The notes under the pieces are model-generated. The model was not told the DNA's origin. It did no database searches and saw only the letters and a list, made by a program, of their open reading frames with translations. Positions 18,098 to 28,384 of a stretch of 48,009 bases of DNA are shown here, one piece after another. The DNA lies in the NCBI GenBank assembly GCA_017406955.1, contig JAFQXM010000009.1:1-48009 (forward strand), read 5' to 3'. This stretch comes from Bacilli bacterium. GTDB lineage: Bacteria; Bacillota_I; Bacilli_A; RF39; UBA660. How positions within the stretch are numbered: the first letter of the stretch is position 1; the number at the start of each line of letters is the position of its first letter. Both the position numbers and the translations under genes were made by a program.

Positions 18098-18415
18098 ATG
18101 TCAACAGCAAAGAGTAAATTACGTATCAAATTAAAATCATATGATCACAGAGTATTAGATAGTGCAGTGACAAAGATTGTTGAAACTATCAAAAGATCAG
18201 GAGGAGAGTTTTCTGGACCAGTTCCACTACCTACTGAGATTGAGAAGTTCACAATATTAAGAGCTGTACACAAATACAAAGATTCACGTGAGCAATTTGA
18301 AATGCGTACTCACAAAAGATTAATTGATATCAAGAATCCAAGTAAGGAAATCGTAGATGCATTATCTCATCTAGATTTACCTAGTGGTGTAGATATCGAA
18401 ATTAAAACAAAATAA
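18098..18415 (+). CDS. rpsJ: 30S ribosomal protein S10
   Basis: Small-subunit head protein, also able to act in antitermination with NusB. 105 residues with the conserved [21 protein letters not shown], the SGPVPLPTE loop and [11 protein letters not shown]. It is the first gene of the long ribosomal operon and follows the structured leader. ATG 18098 lies seven bases after a GGGAGG site. Confidence 0.98.
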   Translation: MSTAKSKLRIKLKSYDHRVLDSAVTKIVETIKRSGGEFSGPVPLPTEIEKFTILRAVHKYKDSREQFEMRTHKRLIDIKNPSKEIVDALSHLDLPSGVDIEIKTK

Positions 18416-18432
18416 TTTAGGAGGAAAAAAAT

Positions 18433-19242
18433 ATGAAAGGAATCTTAGGTAAAAAAGTTGGGATGACTCAAGTATTTACTAAGAATGGTAAATTAATTCC
18501 TGTAACTGTTATTGAAGTAGAACCAAATGTTGTTACTCAAATAAAAACAGTAGAAAAAGATGGATACGATGCTATTCAACTAGCTACTGATACAGTTAGA
18601 GAAAAAGTTAGTAATAAACCAAAGATGGGTCATACCAAAAAAGCAAACACAACACCTAAGCGCTTCTTAAGAGAAATAAGAGGAGTAAACGTTAATGACT
18701 ATACTTTAGGTCAAACTGTAGGTGTAGACATTTTCGAAGAAGGTGAAATAGTTGACGTTACTGGAACTTCTAAAGGTAAAGGGTTCCAAGGTGTTATTAA
18801 ACGTCATAACCAATCTACTGGTCCTATGGGACATGGTTCACAATACCATAGAGGAGTAGGATCATTAGGAACAATGTTACCAATGCACGTATTAAAAGGT
18901 AAGAAAATGCCTGGGCAAATGGGTAATGTTAAAAGAACTGTTCAAAATTTAGAAATAATTTCAGTAGATACTGAAAATAGTGTGATCTTAGTTAAAGGAA
19001 ATGTTCCTGGACCAAAGAAATCATTTGTTATGATTCGTACTGCAGTTAAAAGACCAGATGAAAAGAACACTTCTGAAGAATTAATTACTTATACTACTGA
19101 AGAAGAAAAAGTTGAAGCACCTGTAGAAGAAACACCAGTTGAAGAAACTAAAGAAGAAGTAGTAGAAGAAGAAAAAGTTGAGAAGAAAGAAGAAACTGCA
19201 GAAGAAAAAGAAGAAACACCTACTGAAGAAAAATCAGCTTAG
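18433..19242 (+). CDS. rplC: 50S ribosomal protein L3 with acidic C-terminal extension
   Basis: Residues 1-208 are a normal L3: start [15 protein letters not shown], the central loop with [17 protein letters not shown], and the end [16 protein letters not shown]3 binds 23S rRNA near the peptidyl transferase centre and the factor-binding region. The last 60 residues are an added low-complexity tail made of Glu, Lys, Val, Thr and Pro, predicted to be disordered and strongly acidic, which is unusual for an rRNA-binding protein. The reading frame is clean, so this is not a sequencing artefact that is visible here. Confidence 0.97.
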   Translation: MKGILGKKVGMTQVFTKNGKLIPVTVIEVEPNVVTQIKTVEKDGYDAIQLATDTVREKVSNKPKMGHTKKANTTPKRFLREIRGVNVNDYTLGQTVGVDIFEEGEIVDVTGTSKGKGFQGVIKRHNQSTGPMGHGSQYHRGVGSLGTMLPMHVLKGKKMPGQMGNVKRTVQNLEIISVDTENSVILVKGNVPGPKKSFVMIRTAVKRPDEKNTSEELITYTTEEEKVEAPVEETPVEETKEEVVEEEKVEKKEETAEEKEETPTEEKSA

Positions 19243-19248
19243 TAAAAT

Positions 19249-19292
19249 CATCACAGTAAAGTAATTTTTTAAATAAATGTGATGAAAGGAGG
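19249..19292 (+). promoter_or_regulatory. Hairpin sequestering the upstream region of rplD
   Basis: CATCACA (19249-19255) and TGTGATG (19278-19284) can pair around a 22-base AT-rich loop, with the rplD Shine-Dalgarno AAAGGAGG immediately after. This is the longest spacer in the early operon (58 bases). It could tune L4 translation or be an mRNA stabiliser; function unproven. Confidence 0.35.
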
Positions 19293-19300
19293 AATCGTAG

Positions 19301-19927
19301 ATGAAAAAAGTAAATCTTTTAAATCTTAAAGGTGAAAAAGTTAAGGATATTAACTTAAATGATAAAGTATTTGGAATTAAACCTAATAAAAATGTATTAT
19401 ATGATGCAATTATCTTAGCAAGAGCATCATTAAGACAAGGAACACACAAAACTAAGAACAGATCTGAAGTTAGAGGTGGCGGAAGAAAGCCATGGAGACA
19501 AAAAGGAACAGGACGCGCTCGTCAAGGTTCAATTAGAGCAGTTCAATGGGTAGGTGGAGGAAGATATGGAACTCCAGTACCTAGAGACTATAGTAAAAAA
19601 CAAAATAGAAAAGAAAGAATTATCGCTATAAAATCAGCTTTAGCTGAAAAAGTTAATGAAAAATACGTTATAGCACTAGATAAATTAGTTTTAAAAACAC
19701 CTAAAACTAAAGAAATGAAAGAAATTCTTAAAAACTTAAAAGTTGATGATAAGAAAGTACTATTAATAGTTAAAGATTTTGATGAAAATGTTATTTTAGC
19801 ATCAAGAAACTTACAAAATATAGTATTAATCTCAGCTGATGAAGTAAATGTATTAGATTTAGTTAGTACAGATTATGTAGTAGCTACAGAAGATGCATTA
19901 AAACAAATAGAGGAGGTGCTTAAATAA
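19301..19927 (+). CDS. rplD: 50S ribosomal protein L4
   Basis: 208 residues. The long internal loop that reaches the exit tunnel is seen as [23 protein letters not shown]4 binds 23S rRNA early in assembly and in some bacteria represses its own operon. The stop overlaps the rplW start (TAATG), which suggests coupled translation. Confidence 0.98.
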   Translation: MKKVNLLNLKGEKVKDINLNDKVFGIKPNKNVLYDAIILARASLRQGTHKTKNRSEVRGGGRKPWRQKGTGRARQGSIRAVQWVGGGRYGTPVPRDYSKKQNRKERIIAIKSALAEKVNEKYVIALDKLVLKTPKTKEMKEILKNLKVDDKKVLLIVKDFDENVILASRNLQNIVLISADEVNVLDLVSTDYVVATEDALKQIEEVLK

Positions 19928-20211
19928 TGAAAGACACTAAGTATTTAGAAATAATAAAAGCACCAGTAATTACTGAAAAATCAGAAGCAGAAAGAGCTAA
20001 TGGAAAATATACTTTTAAGGTAGATCCAAAAGCTAATAAAATTGAAATTAAACAAGCAATAGAAAAATTATTTAATGTTAAAGTTAAAACAATTAGAACA
20101 TTAAATGTTAAACCTAAAAAGAGAAGAGTTGGTCGTTATACAGGATTAACTAATCGCTCTAAGAAAGCGATTGTTACTCTTGATGAAGGTCAAACAATTG
20201 ATCTTGGTTAG
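19927..20211 (+). CDS. rplW: 50S ribosomal protein L23
   Basis: 94 residues with the conserved APVITEKS motif near the N-terminus and [18 protein letters not shown] in the middle. L23 sits at the tunnel exit and docks trigger factor and SRP. It is translationally coupled to rplD. Confidence 0.98.
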   Translation: MKDTKYLEIIKAPVITEKSEAERANGKYTFKVDPKANKIEIKQAIEKLFNVKVKTIRTLNVKPKKRRVGRYTGLTNRSKKAIVTLDEGQTIDLG

Positions 20212-20228
20212 AAGGAGGAAAATAGATT

Positions 20229-21059
20229 ATGGCAATTAGAGTATATAAACCTACTACACCAGGACGTAGAAAGATGAGTACATTAGTTAATGAAGAAATA
20301 ACAAAGAGTACTCCAGAAAAATCTCTTACAGTCACTATTAAGAAAAATGGTGGTCGTAATAATCAAGGTAAGATAACTGTTCGTCATCAAGGTGGCGGAG
20401 CTAAAAGAAAATATCGTATCATTGATTTCAAAAGAAACAAATTAAACGTACCTGGAACAGTAGCAAGTATTGAATACGATCCAAATAGAACTGCTAATAT
20501 AGCACTAATCAACTATGCTGATGGAGAAAAAAGATATATTCTTGCTCCAAAAGATTTAAAAGTTGGAAATGTTATTGAAGCAGGAGAAAAAGCGGATATA
20601 AAAGTTGGTAATGCATTACCACTAATGAATATACCAGTTGGTACTATGGTTCATAATATTGAACTTCGTCCTGGTAAAGGTGGAGAACTTGCTCGTTCAG
20701 CAGGAAGTTCTGCTCAAATACTTGGTCGTGAAGATAAATATGTAATGATCAGATTATCAAGTGGAGAACAAAGAAAAGTTTTAGGAACTTGTATGGCAAC
20801 TGTTGGTGAAGTTGGAAATGAAGATTCATCATTAGTTAGAGTTGGAAAAGCAGGAAGAAGTCGTCATAAAGGTATCAGACCTACAGTTCGTGGTTCAGTT
20901 ATGAACCCTAATGACCATCCACATGGTGGTGGTGAAGGACGTGCTCCAGTAGGACGTAAATCACCAATGACACCTTGGGGTAAACCTGCACTAGGATTAA
21001 AGACACGTAAGAAAAAACAATCTGATAAATTCATCGTACGTCGTCGTAGTAGTAAATAG
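20229..21059 (+). CDS. rplB: 50S ribosomal protein L2
   Basis: 276 residues, one of the most conserved proteins of the large subunit, required for subunit association and peptidyl transfer. The histidine-bearing motif [19 protein letters not shown] is intact, as is the N-terminal [12 protein letters not shown]. Confidence 0.99.
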   Translation: MAIRVYKPTTPGRRKMSTLVNEEITKSTPEKSLTVTIKKNGGRNNQGKITVRHQGGGAKRKYRIIDFKRNKLNVPGTVASIEYDPNRTANIALINYADGEKRYILAPKDLKVGNVIEAGEKADIKVGNALPLMNIPVGTMVHNIELRPGKGGELARSAGSSAQILGREDKYVMIRLSSGEQRKVLGTCMATVGEVGNEDSSLVRVGKAGRSRHKGIRPTVRGSVMNPNDHPHGGGEGRAPVGRKSPMTPWGKPALGLKTRKKKQSDKFIVRRRSSK

Positions 21060-21075
21060 GAAAGGATGATAAATA

Positions 21076-21342
21076 ATGGCAAGAAGTTTAAAAAAGGGAC
21101 CTTATGTATTTGATAGATTATTAAAAAAGGTTCAAGAAATGAATAAATCTGGTAAAAAAGAAGTTATTAAAACTTGGTCACGCCGTTCCACTATCTTTCC
21201 TGATTTTATAGGACACACATTTGCAGTTCACAATGGTAAAGAATTTATACCAGTATATGTTACTGAAGATATGGTTGGTCATAAATTAGGTGAATTTGCA
21301 TTAACACGTAAATTTGGTGGACATGGTTCAGATAAAAAATAA
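21076..21342 (+). CDS. rpsS: 30S ribosomal protein S19
   Basis: 88 residues beginning [11 protein letters not shown], with [22 protein letters not shown] in the middle. It forms a complex with S13 in the head of the 30S subunit. AAAGGATG precedes the start. Confidence 0.98.
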   Translation: MARSLKKGPYVFDRLLKKVQEMNKSGKKEVIKTWSRRSTIFPDFIGHTFAVHNGKEFIPVYVTEDMVGHKLGEFALTRKFGGHGSDKK

Positions 21343-21367
21343 TTAAAAATGACTAGGAGGAAAACAA

Positions 21368-21703
21368 ATGGAAGCAAAAGCAATAGCTAGAAAACTTAGA
21401 GTATCACCTATCAGAGCTCGTTTAGTAGCAGACATGATTCGTGGTAAAAGTACAAGTGAAGCTTTAAATATATTAGCTAATCTTAATAATAAGTCAGCTA
21501 GGCTTACCGAAAAGGTATTAAAATCAGCAATCGCTAATGCAGTACATAATGAAAATGCTGATGAAAATACACTTTATGTAAAAGAAGCAAGAGTTGATGC
21601 TGGTTCAGTTATGAAACGTCATTTCTTTGATTCACGTTCTCATATCGGACACAGAGATCATAGAACTAGTCACATTATTATAGTAGTGGCTACAAAAAAC
21701 TAA
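21368..21703 (+). CDS. rplV: 50S ribosomal protein L22
   Basis: 111 residues: RKLRVSPIRARLVADMIRGK at the N-terminus and the tunnel-lining beta hairpin (VKEARVDAGSVMKRHFFDSR) near the end. This loop is where macrolide-resistance changes occur in other species. Confidence 0.98.
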   Translation: MEAKAIARKLRVSPIRARLVADMIRGKSTSEALNILANLNNKSARLTEKVLKSAIANAVHNENADENTLYVKEARVDAGSVMKRHFFDSRSHIGHRDHRTSHIIIVVATKN

Positions 21704-21718
21704 TAAGGAGGTTACAAA

Positions 21719-22369
21719 ATGGGACAAAAGGTAAATCCTAATGGACTAAGACTTGGTATCAATAAAGACTGGGAAGCAAAATGGTATGCAAATAATACAA
21801 ATTTCTCTAAAGTATTAGAAAAAGATATTAAAATTCGTAAATATTTAGAAGAAAACTTAAAAAATGCAGGAATTGCTAAAGTTGAAATTGAAAGAAGTGC
21901 CAAGAGATGTGAAGTTGTTATTCATACTTCTAAACCTGGTGTAATGATTGGCCGTGGTGGAGAAGAAATAGAAAAATTAAAGAAACAACTATCTAAAGTT
22001 GCAGATGAAAAAATACAAATATCAATTGTTGATATTAAAAAAGCAGATATTAATGCTCAATTAGTAGCTAATTCAATTGCGCAACAAATAACTAATAGAG
22101 CATCATTCCGTATGGCTCAAAAACGTGCTATTAGAAATGCAATGAGAGCAGGAGCTAAAGGAATTAAAACTAGTGTATCTGGACGTCTAGGTGGAGCAGA
22201 TATGGCTCGTAGTGAAGGTTACACTGAAGGAACTATTCCTCTACACACATTAAGAGCAGATGTTGATTATGCAACAGCAGAAGCTGATACAACATTTGGA
22301 AAAATTGGTGTAAAGGTTTGGATCTATAAAGGAGAAATCCTAAACAAGAAATCTAAGGGAGGTAATTAA
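21719..22369 (+). CDS. rpsC: 30S ribosomal protein S3
   Basis: 216 residues. The KH domain is marked by [18 protein letters not shown], and the C-terminal domain has [13 protein letters not shown] and [15 protein letters not shown]3 lines the mRNA entry tunnel and contributes helicase activity. It is followed closely by rplP. Confidence 0.98.
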   Translation: MGQKVNPNGLRLGINKDWEAKWYANNTNFSKVLEKDIKIRKYLEENLKNAGIAKVEIERSAKRCEVVIHTSKPGVMIGRGGEEIEKLKKQLSKVADEKIQISIVDIKKADINAQLVANSIAQQITNRASFRMAQKRAIRNAMRAGAKGIKTSVSGRLGGADMARSEGYTEGTIPLHTLRADVDYATAEADTTFGKIGVKVWIYKGEILNKKSKGGN

Positions 22370-22370
22370 T

Positions 22371-22802
22371 ATGTTAATACCGTCAAGAACAAAACATCGT
22401 CGTGTTCATAGATTATCTTATGAAGGAAAATCTCGTGGAAATAGAAAATTAAGTTTCGGTGATTATGGACTTCAAGCTAAAAAAGGAGCTTGGATTACAG
22501 CTAATCAAATAGAAGCAGCTCGTGTCGCTATGACTCGTTATATGAAACGTGGTGGTAAAGTTTGGATCAATATATTCCCACACATGCCACTAACTAAAAA
22601 ACCAATCGGTACAAGACAAGGTAAAGGTAAAGGTAATGTTGAAGGATGGGTTGCAGTAGTTAAAGAAGGAAAAATCATGTTTGAAATTTCTGGAGTAGAT
22701 GAAGAAGTAGCTCGTGAAGCATTGCGTTTAGCATCACATAAACTACCAGTACCAACAAAATTTGTAATGAAAGAAAATGGTGGTGACAAAAATGAAGGTT
22801 AA
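22371..22802 (+). CDS. rplP: 50S ribosomal protein L16
   Basis: 143 residues starting [14 protein letters not shown], with [15 protein letters not shown] in the centre. It organises the A-site region of the large subunit. The 3' end overlaps the next gene by 11 bases. Confidence 0.98.
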   Translation: MLIPSRTKHRRVHRLSYEGKSRGNRKLSFGDYGLQAKKGAWITANQIEAARVAMTRYMKRGGKVWINIFPHMPLTKKPIGTRQGKGKGNVEGWVAVVKEGKIMFEISGVDEEVAREALRLASHKLPVPTKFVMKENGGDKNEG

Positions 22803-22986
22803 AGAAATCAGAGAATTATCAACAGAAGAAATAAATAACAAGTTATTTGAAGCTAAAGAAGAACTATTTAACTTACGTTTCCAACAAGCTACAGGAAACT
22901 TAGAAAAACCTTCTAGAATTAGAGATTTAAGACACACCGTTGCAAGAATGAAAACAGTTCTAAAAGAACGCGAGAGTAACGAATAG
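22792..22986 (+). CDS. rpmC: 50S ribosomal protein L29
   Basis: 64 residues: MKVKEIREL at the start, [20 protein letters not shown] in the middle. The ATG at 22792 follows GGTGGTG inside rplP. Upstream in-frame ATG at 22777 would add five residues not typical of L29, so it was rejected. It sits at the tunnel exit beside L23. Confidence 0.96.
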   Translation: MKVKEIRELSTEEINNKLFEAKEELFNLRFQQATGNLEKPSRIRDLRHTVARMKTVLKERESNE

Positions 22987-22996
22987 GAGGTATATA

Positions 22997-23257
22997 ATGG
23001 AAAAGAAATTAAATAAAGAACTAGTTGGAAAAGTTGTTAGTTCTACTAATGATAAGACAATTACTGTATTAGTTGAAACTTATAAAAAACATCCGTTATA
23101 TCACAAGAGAGTTAAAAACTCTAAGAAATATTGTGTACATGATGAAAAAAATATTGCAAAAGTTGGAGACACTGTTCGTATAGCAGAAACTAGACCAATG
23201 TCTAAAACTAAACATTTCTATTTAAAAGAAATAGTAAAAGAAGCAGTTATTATTTAA
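22997..23257 (+). CDS. rpsQ: 30S ribosomal protein S17
   Basis: 86 residues with an OB fold: [17 protein letters not shown] and the loop KYCVHDEKN, then [16 protein letters not shown]. It is a primary binder of 16S rRNA. Confidence 0.97.
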   Translation: MEKKLNKELVGKVVSSTNDKTITVLVETYKKHPLYHKRVKNSKKYCVHDEKNIAKVGDTVRIAETRPMSKTKHFYLKEIVKEAVII

Positions 23258-23284
23258 CGCTAAGATGAAGAAGGAGGAATAATT

Positions 23285-23653
23285 ATGTTACAACAAGAAA
23301 GTCGTATGAAAGTTGCTGACAATTCTGGTGCACGTGAACTATTAGTTATTCGTGTATTAGGTGGAAGTAAAGTAAAGACAGGAAATATTGGTGATGTAGT
23401 AGTTGGAACTGTTAAAAACGCTATTCCAAATTCACCATTACCAAAAGGTAAAGTTGTAAGAGCAGTTATCGTCAGAACTCGTCAAGGCGTTCGTCGTGAA
23501 GATGGAAGTTATATTAAGTTTGATGATAATGCTTGTGTTATCATTCGTGATGACAAGAGTCCAGTAGGAACTCGTATTTTTGGACCAGTAGCCAGAGAAC
23601 TTCGTGATAAGAATTACATGAAGATAGTATCTTTAGCGAAAGAAGTACTATAA
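23285..23653 (+). CDS. rplN: 50S ribosomal protein L14
   Basis: 122 residues, normal length: [20 protein letters not shown] at the start and the highly conserved [20 protein letters not shown]. It forms an intersubunit bridge and binds the ribosome silencing factor RsfS in other bacteria. Confidence 0.98.
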   Translation: MLQQESRMKVADNSGARELLVIRVLGGSKVKTGNIGDVVVGTVKNAIPNSPLPKGKVVRAVIVRTRQGVRREDGSYIKFDDNACVIIRDDKSPVGTRIFGPVARELRDKNYMKIVSLAKEVL

Positions 23654-23666
23654 GAGGAGGAAAATT

Positions 23667-23975
23667 ATGAACTTTAAAGTAGGAGATAAAGTTGTAGTTA
23701 TTGCTGGTTCTGATAAAGGTAAAGAAGGAAAAATTATTAAAACATTAAAAAATGATAATAGAGTTGTAGTTGAAGGTGTACATATGGTTAAGAAACATCA
23801 AAAACCTAACGGACAAGAATCTGGAGGAATTGTAGAAGTAGAAGCACCTATTCATGCATCAAATGTTATGATAGTTGATCCAAAAACTAAAAAAGGAACT
23901 AGAATAGGACATACAACAGATAAAAACGGAAAGAAAATAAGAATAACAAAAAAATCAGATAGTAAACTTGATTAA
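23667..23975 (+). CDS. rplX: 50S ribosomal protein L24
   Basis: 102 residues. The KOW motif appears as [20 protein letters not shown]; then [13 protein letters not shown] and [15 protein letters not shown]24 starts assembly of the large subunit. Confidence 0.98.
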   Translation: MNFKVGDKVVVIAGSDKGKEGKIIKTLKNDNRVVVEGVHMVKKHQKPNGQESGGIVEVEAPIHASNVMIVDPKTKKGTRIGHTTDKNGKKIRITKKSDSKLD

Positions 23976-23992
23976 TTGAAAGGAGGGTAACT

Positions 23993-24535
23993 ATGAACCG
24001 CCTAAAAGAAAAATATTTAAAAGAAGTTGTTCCAAGTTTAAAAGAAAAATATAGTTATAAAACAGTTATGCAAGTACCAAAATTAGAAAAGATAGTTATT
24101 AATATTGGTGCAGGAGATGCTGCAGGTAATTCTAAACTATTAGATGCAGCAGTTGCAGACTTAACTAAGATATCAGGACAAAAACCAGTTATCACAAGAG
24201 CTAGAAAATCTATTGCAGGATTTAAATTAAGAGAAGGACAAGCTATTGGATGTAAAGTTACACTAAGAGGAGAAAATATGTATAACTTTATGGACAAATT
24301 AATCTCAATTGCACTACCTCGTGTTAGAGATTTTAGAGGAGTTAGTCCAAAAGCTTTTGATGGTAGAGGAAATTATACTATGGGAATTAAAGAACAATTA
24401 ATTTTTTCAGATATTGATTATGATGATGTTGTAAAAGTACGTGGTATGGATATCGTATTTGTAACAACAGCAAAATCTAATGAAGAATCATTTGATCTAT
24501 TAAATGGACTTGGAATTCCTTTTAGACAAAGGTAG
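23993..24535 (+). CDS. rplE: 50S ribosomal protein L5
   Basis: 180 residues with [33 protein letters not shown] and [20 protein letters not shown]. It contacts 5S rRNA and the P-site tRNA. AAAGGAGGG precedes the ATG. Confidence 0.98.
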   Translation: MNRLKEKYLKEVVPSLKEKYSYKTVMQVPKLEKIVINIGAGDAAGNSKLLDAAVADLTKISGQKPVITRARKSIAGFKLREGQAIGCKVTLRGENMYNFMDKLISIALPRVRDFRGVSPKAFDGRGNYTMGIKEQLIFSDIDYDDVVKVRGMDIVFVTTAKSNEESFDLLNGLGIPFRQR

Positions 24536-24545
24536 GAGGAAAATT

Positions 24546-24731
24546 ATGGCAAAGAAAAGTATGATAGTAAAAGCTAATAAGCCACAAAAATTTAAAGTAC
24601 GTGAATATACTAGATGTTCTCGTTGTGGTCGTCCACACGCAGTTATGAGTAAATTCGGAATATGCCGTATTTGCTTCCGTGAATTAGCTTACAAAGGACA
24701 AATACCAGGTGTTAAAAAATCAAGCTGGTAA
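24546..24731 (+). CDS. rpsN: 30S ribosomal protein S14, zinc-binding type
   Basis: 61 residues with two Cys-x-x-Cys pairs (CSRCGRPH and CRICF), marking the short zinc-containing form (type Z). The start was set at 24546, after GTAGGAGGAAAATT; the frame is open further upstream only within rplE. A zinc-free paralogue, if any, is not in this window. Confidence 0.97.
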   Translation: MAKKSMIVKANKPQKFKVREYTRCSRCGRPHAVMSKFGICRICFRELAYKGQIPGVKKSSW

Positions 24732-24750
24732 TTGGAAAGGAGGAATATAA

Positions 24751-25152
24751 ATGGCAGTAGTAACAGATACAATTGCAGATATGTTAACTCGTATTCGTAA
24801 TGCTAACCAAATGCGTTATGAAGAAGTTAGTGTTCCAGCATCTAAAATCAAAGAATCAATTGCTAAGATTTTAAAAGATGAAGGATTTATAAAGAATTAC
24901 AAAGTAGTTAAAGAAGGAGCTCAAGGAACTATTCTTTTAACATTAAAATATACAGATAAGAAAGAAAGAGTAATTACAGGGCTAAAGAGAATTTCCAAAC
25001 CAGGACTTCGTGTTTATGCTAAAAATGATGAAATTCCTAAAGTATTAAATGGATTAGGAATTGCTATTATATCAACTTCAAAGGGGATTATGACAGATAA
25101 ACAAGCACGTAAAGAAAACGTAGGTGGAGAAGTTCTAGCTTATATATGGTAA
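24751..25152 (+). CDS. rpsH: 30S ribosomal protein S8
   Basis: 133 residues: [14 protein letters not shown] near the start and the C-terminal rRNA-binding [21 protein letters not shown]8 binds 16S rRNA and is the repressor of the spc operon in E. coli. Confidence 0.98.
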   Translation: MAVVTDTIADMLTRIRNANQMRYEEVSVPASKIKESIAKILKDEGFIKNYKVVKEGAQGTILLTLKYTDKKERVITGLKRISKPGLRVYAKNDEIPKVLNGLGIAIISTSKGIMTDKQARKENVGGEVLAYIW

Positions 25153-25219
25153 TAAGGACAGATATTTGAAACCCATAATAATATGGTTAATTTAAAATTT
25201 ATATATAGGAGGTGTCATT

Positions 25220-25750
25220 ATGAGCCGTATTGGACAAAGAGTACTTACTATTCCAGAAGGTGTTACAGTTAAAGAAGAAAATAATGTAGTAACAGTAACA
25301 GGACCTAAAGGAAGTTTAGAACAAGTAATGCTTAAAGGTATATCTATGAAAATAGATGGTGCCAACCTTACATTAGAACGTGAAAACGATAATGCAAAAG
25401 CAATGCATGGTACTATGAACTCTTTAATAAGTAATATGATTATCGGTGTAACTAAAGGTTATGAAAAAGGTTTAGAAATCATTGGTGTTGGATATCGTTT
25501 CAATGTTCAAGGTAAAAAATTAGTAATTAATGCAGGATATTCTCATCCAGTAGAAATGCAAGTACCAGAAGGTTTAACAGTTAAAGCTAATGGTAATACA
25601 GAAATTACTGTAGAAGGAATTGACAAAGTTAAAGTTGGAGAATTTGCTGCAAACATAAGAAAAGTTAGAAAGCCTGAACCTTATAAAGGAAAAGGTATTC
25701 GTTACAAAGGTGAACATGTTCGCCGTAAAGAAGGAAAGAAAGCTGCTTAA
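25220..25750 (+). CDS. rplF: 50S ribosomal protein L6
   Basis: 176 residues made of two related domains, with the signature PEPYKGKGIRYKGEHVRRKEGKKA at the C-terminus (positions 151-175). It lies at the base of the L7/L12 stalk. A 67-base AT-rich spacer precedes it, with a small AACC/GGTT-type hairpin (about 25171-25189) of unknown use, and a strong AGGAGGTG site. Confidence 0.98.
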   Translation: MSRIGQRVLTIPEGVTVKEENNVVTVTGPKGSLEQVMLKGISMKIDGANLTLERENDNAKAMHGTMNSLISNMIIGVTKGYEKGLEIIGVGYRFNVQGKKLVINAGYSHPVEMQVPEGLTVKANGNTEITVEGIDKVKVGEFAANIRKVRKPEPYKGKGIRYKGEHVRRKEGKKAA

Positions 25751-25774
25751 TAAGTAGGAAAGGAGAAACAAGTT

Positions 25775-26137
25775 ATGATAAGAAAAGAATCTCGTAATAG
25801 TATGCGTAAGTCTCGTCATGAAAGAATTAGAAAAACTATGGTGGGAACAAGCGCAGTACCTAGATTATGTGTATTCCGTTCAAACAAGGAAATATATGCA
25901 CAAATCATTGATGATGAAAGTAAAACTACTCTTGTATCTGCTTCCTCATTAGACAAAAGTTTAAAAATTAAAAACGGAAGTAATGTAGAAGCAGCTAAAG
26001 TTGTTGGTGCTGATATAGCAAAGAAAGCAACAAAAGCAAAAATTACAAAAGTGGTATTTGATAGAGGTGGATACCTTTATCACGGACGTGTTAAAGCTTT
26101 AGCAGAAGCAGCACGTGAAAATGGATTAGAATTCTAA
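25775..26137 (+). CDS. rplR: 50S ribosomal protein L18
   Basis: 120 residues, 5S rRNA binder. Seen in [20 protein letters not shown] and [23 protein letters not shown] at the C-terminus, both highly conserved in the family. Confidence 0.98.
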   Translation: MIRKESRNSMRKSRHERIRKTMVGTSAVPRLCVFRSNKEIYAQIIDDESKTTLVSASSLDKSLKIKNGSNVEAAKVVGADIAKKATKAKITKVVFDRGGYLYHGRVKALAEAARENGLEF

Positions 26138-26149
26138 TAGGAGGGTATT

Positions 26150-26659
26150 ATGCAAAGAAAAAGTCGTAGACCTAGAGAAAAACAATATGAAGAATTAGTA
26201 ATAGACGTTAAAAGCGTTGTTAAAGTTACTAAGGGTGGACGTCGTAGAAGATATTCTGCCACTGTTGTTGTAGGTGACCGTAAAGGTAAAGTTGGATTAG
26301 GACTTGGTAAAGCTAACGAAGTACCTGATGCAATCAAAAAAGCAATTCAAGATGCTAATAAGAAAATGATCACAATACCTCTAATTGATGGAAGAACAGT
26401 TGCTCATGAAGCAATCGGAGAATCAGGAGCTGCAAGAGTTATTATTAAACCTGCACCTGCTGGTACTGGAGTTATTGCTGGTGGATCTGTTCGTGCTATC
26501 TTAGAATTAGCAGGATTTCGTGATATTGTCTCTAAATCACTAGGAGCAAGAACAAAAATTAATACAGCGACTGCTGCACTTAACGCACTTAAGTCAATTA
26601 AGACACCAGAACAAGTAGCAGCACTTCGTGGTAAAAAAGTAGAGGAGATATTAGGATAA
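26150..26659 (+). CDS. rpsE: 30S ribosomal protein S5
   Basis: 169 residues: double-stranded RNA-binding-like N-terminal domain with [18 protein letters not shown], then [23 protein letters not shown]5 helps maintain decoding accuracy. Its stop codon overlaps the rplO start by one base (TAATG); the gene for L30, normally between them, is absent. Confidence 0.98.
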   Translation: MQRKSRRPREKQYEELVIDVKSVVKVTKGGRRRRYSATVVVGDRKGKVGLGLGKANEVPDAIKKAIQDANKKMITIPLIDGRTVAHEAIGESGAARVIIKPAPAGTGVIAGGSVRAILELAGFRDIVSKSLGARTKINTATAALNALKSIKTPEQVAALRGKKVEEILG

Positions 26660-27105
26660 TGAAATTACATGAATTAGAAAAAAATATCGGAGCTACAAAA
26701 GCAAAAAAACGTGTAGGACGTGGTCCAGGTAGTGGTCTTGGTAAAACAAGTGGACGCGGACAAAAAGGACAAAAAGCGCGTAGTGGTGGTAGTATAAATC
26801 CAGTATTTGAAGGAGGACAATTACCATTATATAAGAGACTTCCAAAAAGAGGTTTCTCAAATAAAAGATTTAAAAAGGAATATGCTATTGTTAATATCGA
26901 ATCTTTAAATGTATTTGATGATAAAACAGTAGTAACACCTGCTCTATTAAAAGAGAAGGGATTAATAACTAAAGAATATAATAGTGGAGTTAAAGTACTA
27001 GGTGATGGAGAGTTAAAGAAAAAATTAACTATTCAAGCTAATAAATTTACTAAGAGTGCTTTAGCTAAGATCGAAGAATCAGGAAGTAAAGCTGAGGTGA
27101 TCTAA
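26659..27105 (+). CDS. rplO: 50S ribosomal protein L15
   Basis: 148 residues with the glycine-rich N-terminus [20 protein letters not shown] and [17 protein letters not shown]. It follows rpsE directly, with translational coupling, and precedes secY by one base. Confidence 0.98.
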   Translation: MKLHELEKNIGATKAKKRVGRGPGSGLGKTSGRGQKGQKARSGGSINPVFEGGQLPLYKRLPKRGFSNKRFKKEYAIVNIESLNVFDDKTVVTPALLKEKGLITKEYNSGVKVLGDGELKKKLTIQANKFTKSALAKIEESGSKAEVI

Positions 27106-27106
27106 T

Positions 27107-28381
27107 ATGTTTACAGCTATGAAGCAATTATTTACCTCAACAAATAAAGACTTAAGACATAGGATTTATTTTACACTTGGGGGATTAATGATCTTCATAT
27201 TAGGTATTTCAATCAGAGTTCCAGGAACTAATAATCTTAATAGTAATTTAGATTTCTTAGGATTATTAAATACCTTAGGTGGAGGAGCTATTAGAAACTT
27301 CTCAATATTTGCATTAGGGGTTATGCCATACATCACAGCATCAATCATCATGCAATTATTACAAATGGATATAATTCCATACTTAACAGAACTTAGTAAG
27401 CAAGGAGCTACAGGTAGACAAAAGATTAATCAAATAACTAGATATATGGGTATTATATTTGCTTTTATTGAAGGTTATGCATTAGCTTTTGCATTTATTG
27501 GTAAAACAGGAGATGTTTTCCAATATATGTATATAGCAACAGTTCTAACTGCAGGTACAGCATTCTTACTATGGTTAGGTGATCAAATAACACAAAAAGG
27601 TATTGGTAATGGTGTCAGTCTAATAATCATGGCTGGTATTATCGCAACACTTCCACAAATGTTTATAGATGCATTTGGAGGATTAGTTGTATTAGAAGGA
27701 ACAACTCAAGTTATTACTTTAGGTATAGTAAAATTCTTACTATTTGTAATTATTTACTTTGCAGTAGTAATAGGAGTTATATTTGTTCAAGAATCTGAGC
27801 GAAGAATACCAATTCAATATGCAAATAAATCAACAAGTGCATATGGAGGAAAAGCTCAAAGTTTTATGCCAATCAAAATTAATTCAGCAGGAGTTATACC
27901 AGTAATATTCGCATCAAGTTTAATGACAATTCCAGGTATACTTGCGCAAGTAATTAAAAAGGATGGATTTACTTTGATGGTACAAAAGTATTTTACATAT
28001 ACAACTCCAGTTGGTTTCTGTATATATGTTATATTAATTTTCTTCTTTGCATACTTTTATACATTCATTCAATTAAAACCAGAAGAATTTGCAAAGAATT
28101 TACAGGAAAATGGTGGATATATACCAGGAATCAGACCAGGAGAAGAAACAAAACAACATATAAACAAAGTCCTATCAAGATTAACAATACTAGGATCAGT
28201 ATTCTTAGTAATAATTGCAGGGTTACCAATTATATTATCTAAATTAACAAGCCTACCAACAAGTGTATCAATTGGTGGTACTGGATTATTAATCGTAGTA
28301 GGAGTAGCATTAGAGACATACAAACAGTTAGAAGGAAGCATTCTAACAAGAAATTATAAAAAGGGATATAGTAGAAGGTAG
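27107..28381 (+). CDS. secY: Protein translocase subunit SecY
   Basis: Channel subunit of the Sec translocon in the cytoplasmic membrane. 424 residues with ten predicted membrane helices. Family landmarks are GVMPYITASIIMQLL (second helix), the plug region near LNSNLDFLGLLNTLGGG, and the ribosome- and SecA-contacting loop around ERRIPIQYANKS. It is encoded, as usual, between L15 and adenylate kinase. Confidence 0.98.
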   Translation: MFTAMKQLFTSTNKDLRHRIYFTLGGLMIFILGISIRVPGTNNLNSNLDFLGLLNTLGGGAIRNFSIFALGVMPYITASIIMQLLQMDIIPYLTELSKQGATGRQKINQITRYMGIIFAFIEGYALAFAFIGKTGDVFQYMYIATVLTAGTAFLLWLGDQITQKGIGNGVSLIIMAGIIATLPQMFIDAFGGLVVLEGTTQVITLGIVKFLLFVIIYFAVVIGVIFVQESERRIPIQYANKSTSAYGGKAQSFMPIKINSAGVIPVIFASSLMTIPGILAQVIKKDGFTLMVQKYFTYTTPVGFCIYVILIFFFAYFYTFIQLKPEEFAKNLQENGGYIPGIRPGEETKQHINKVLSRLTILGSVFLVIIAGLPIILSKLTSLPTSVSIGGTGLLIVVGVALETYKQLEGSILTRNYKKGYSRR

Positions 28382-28384
28382 TTT

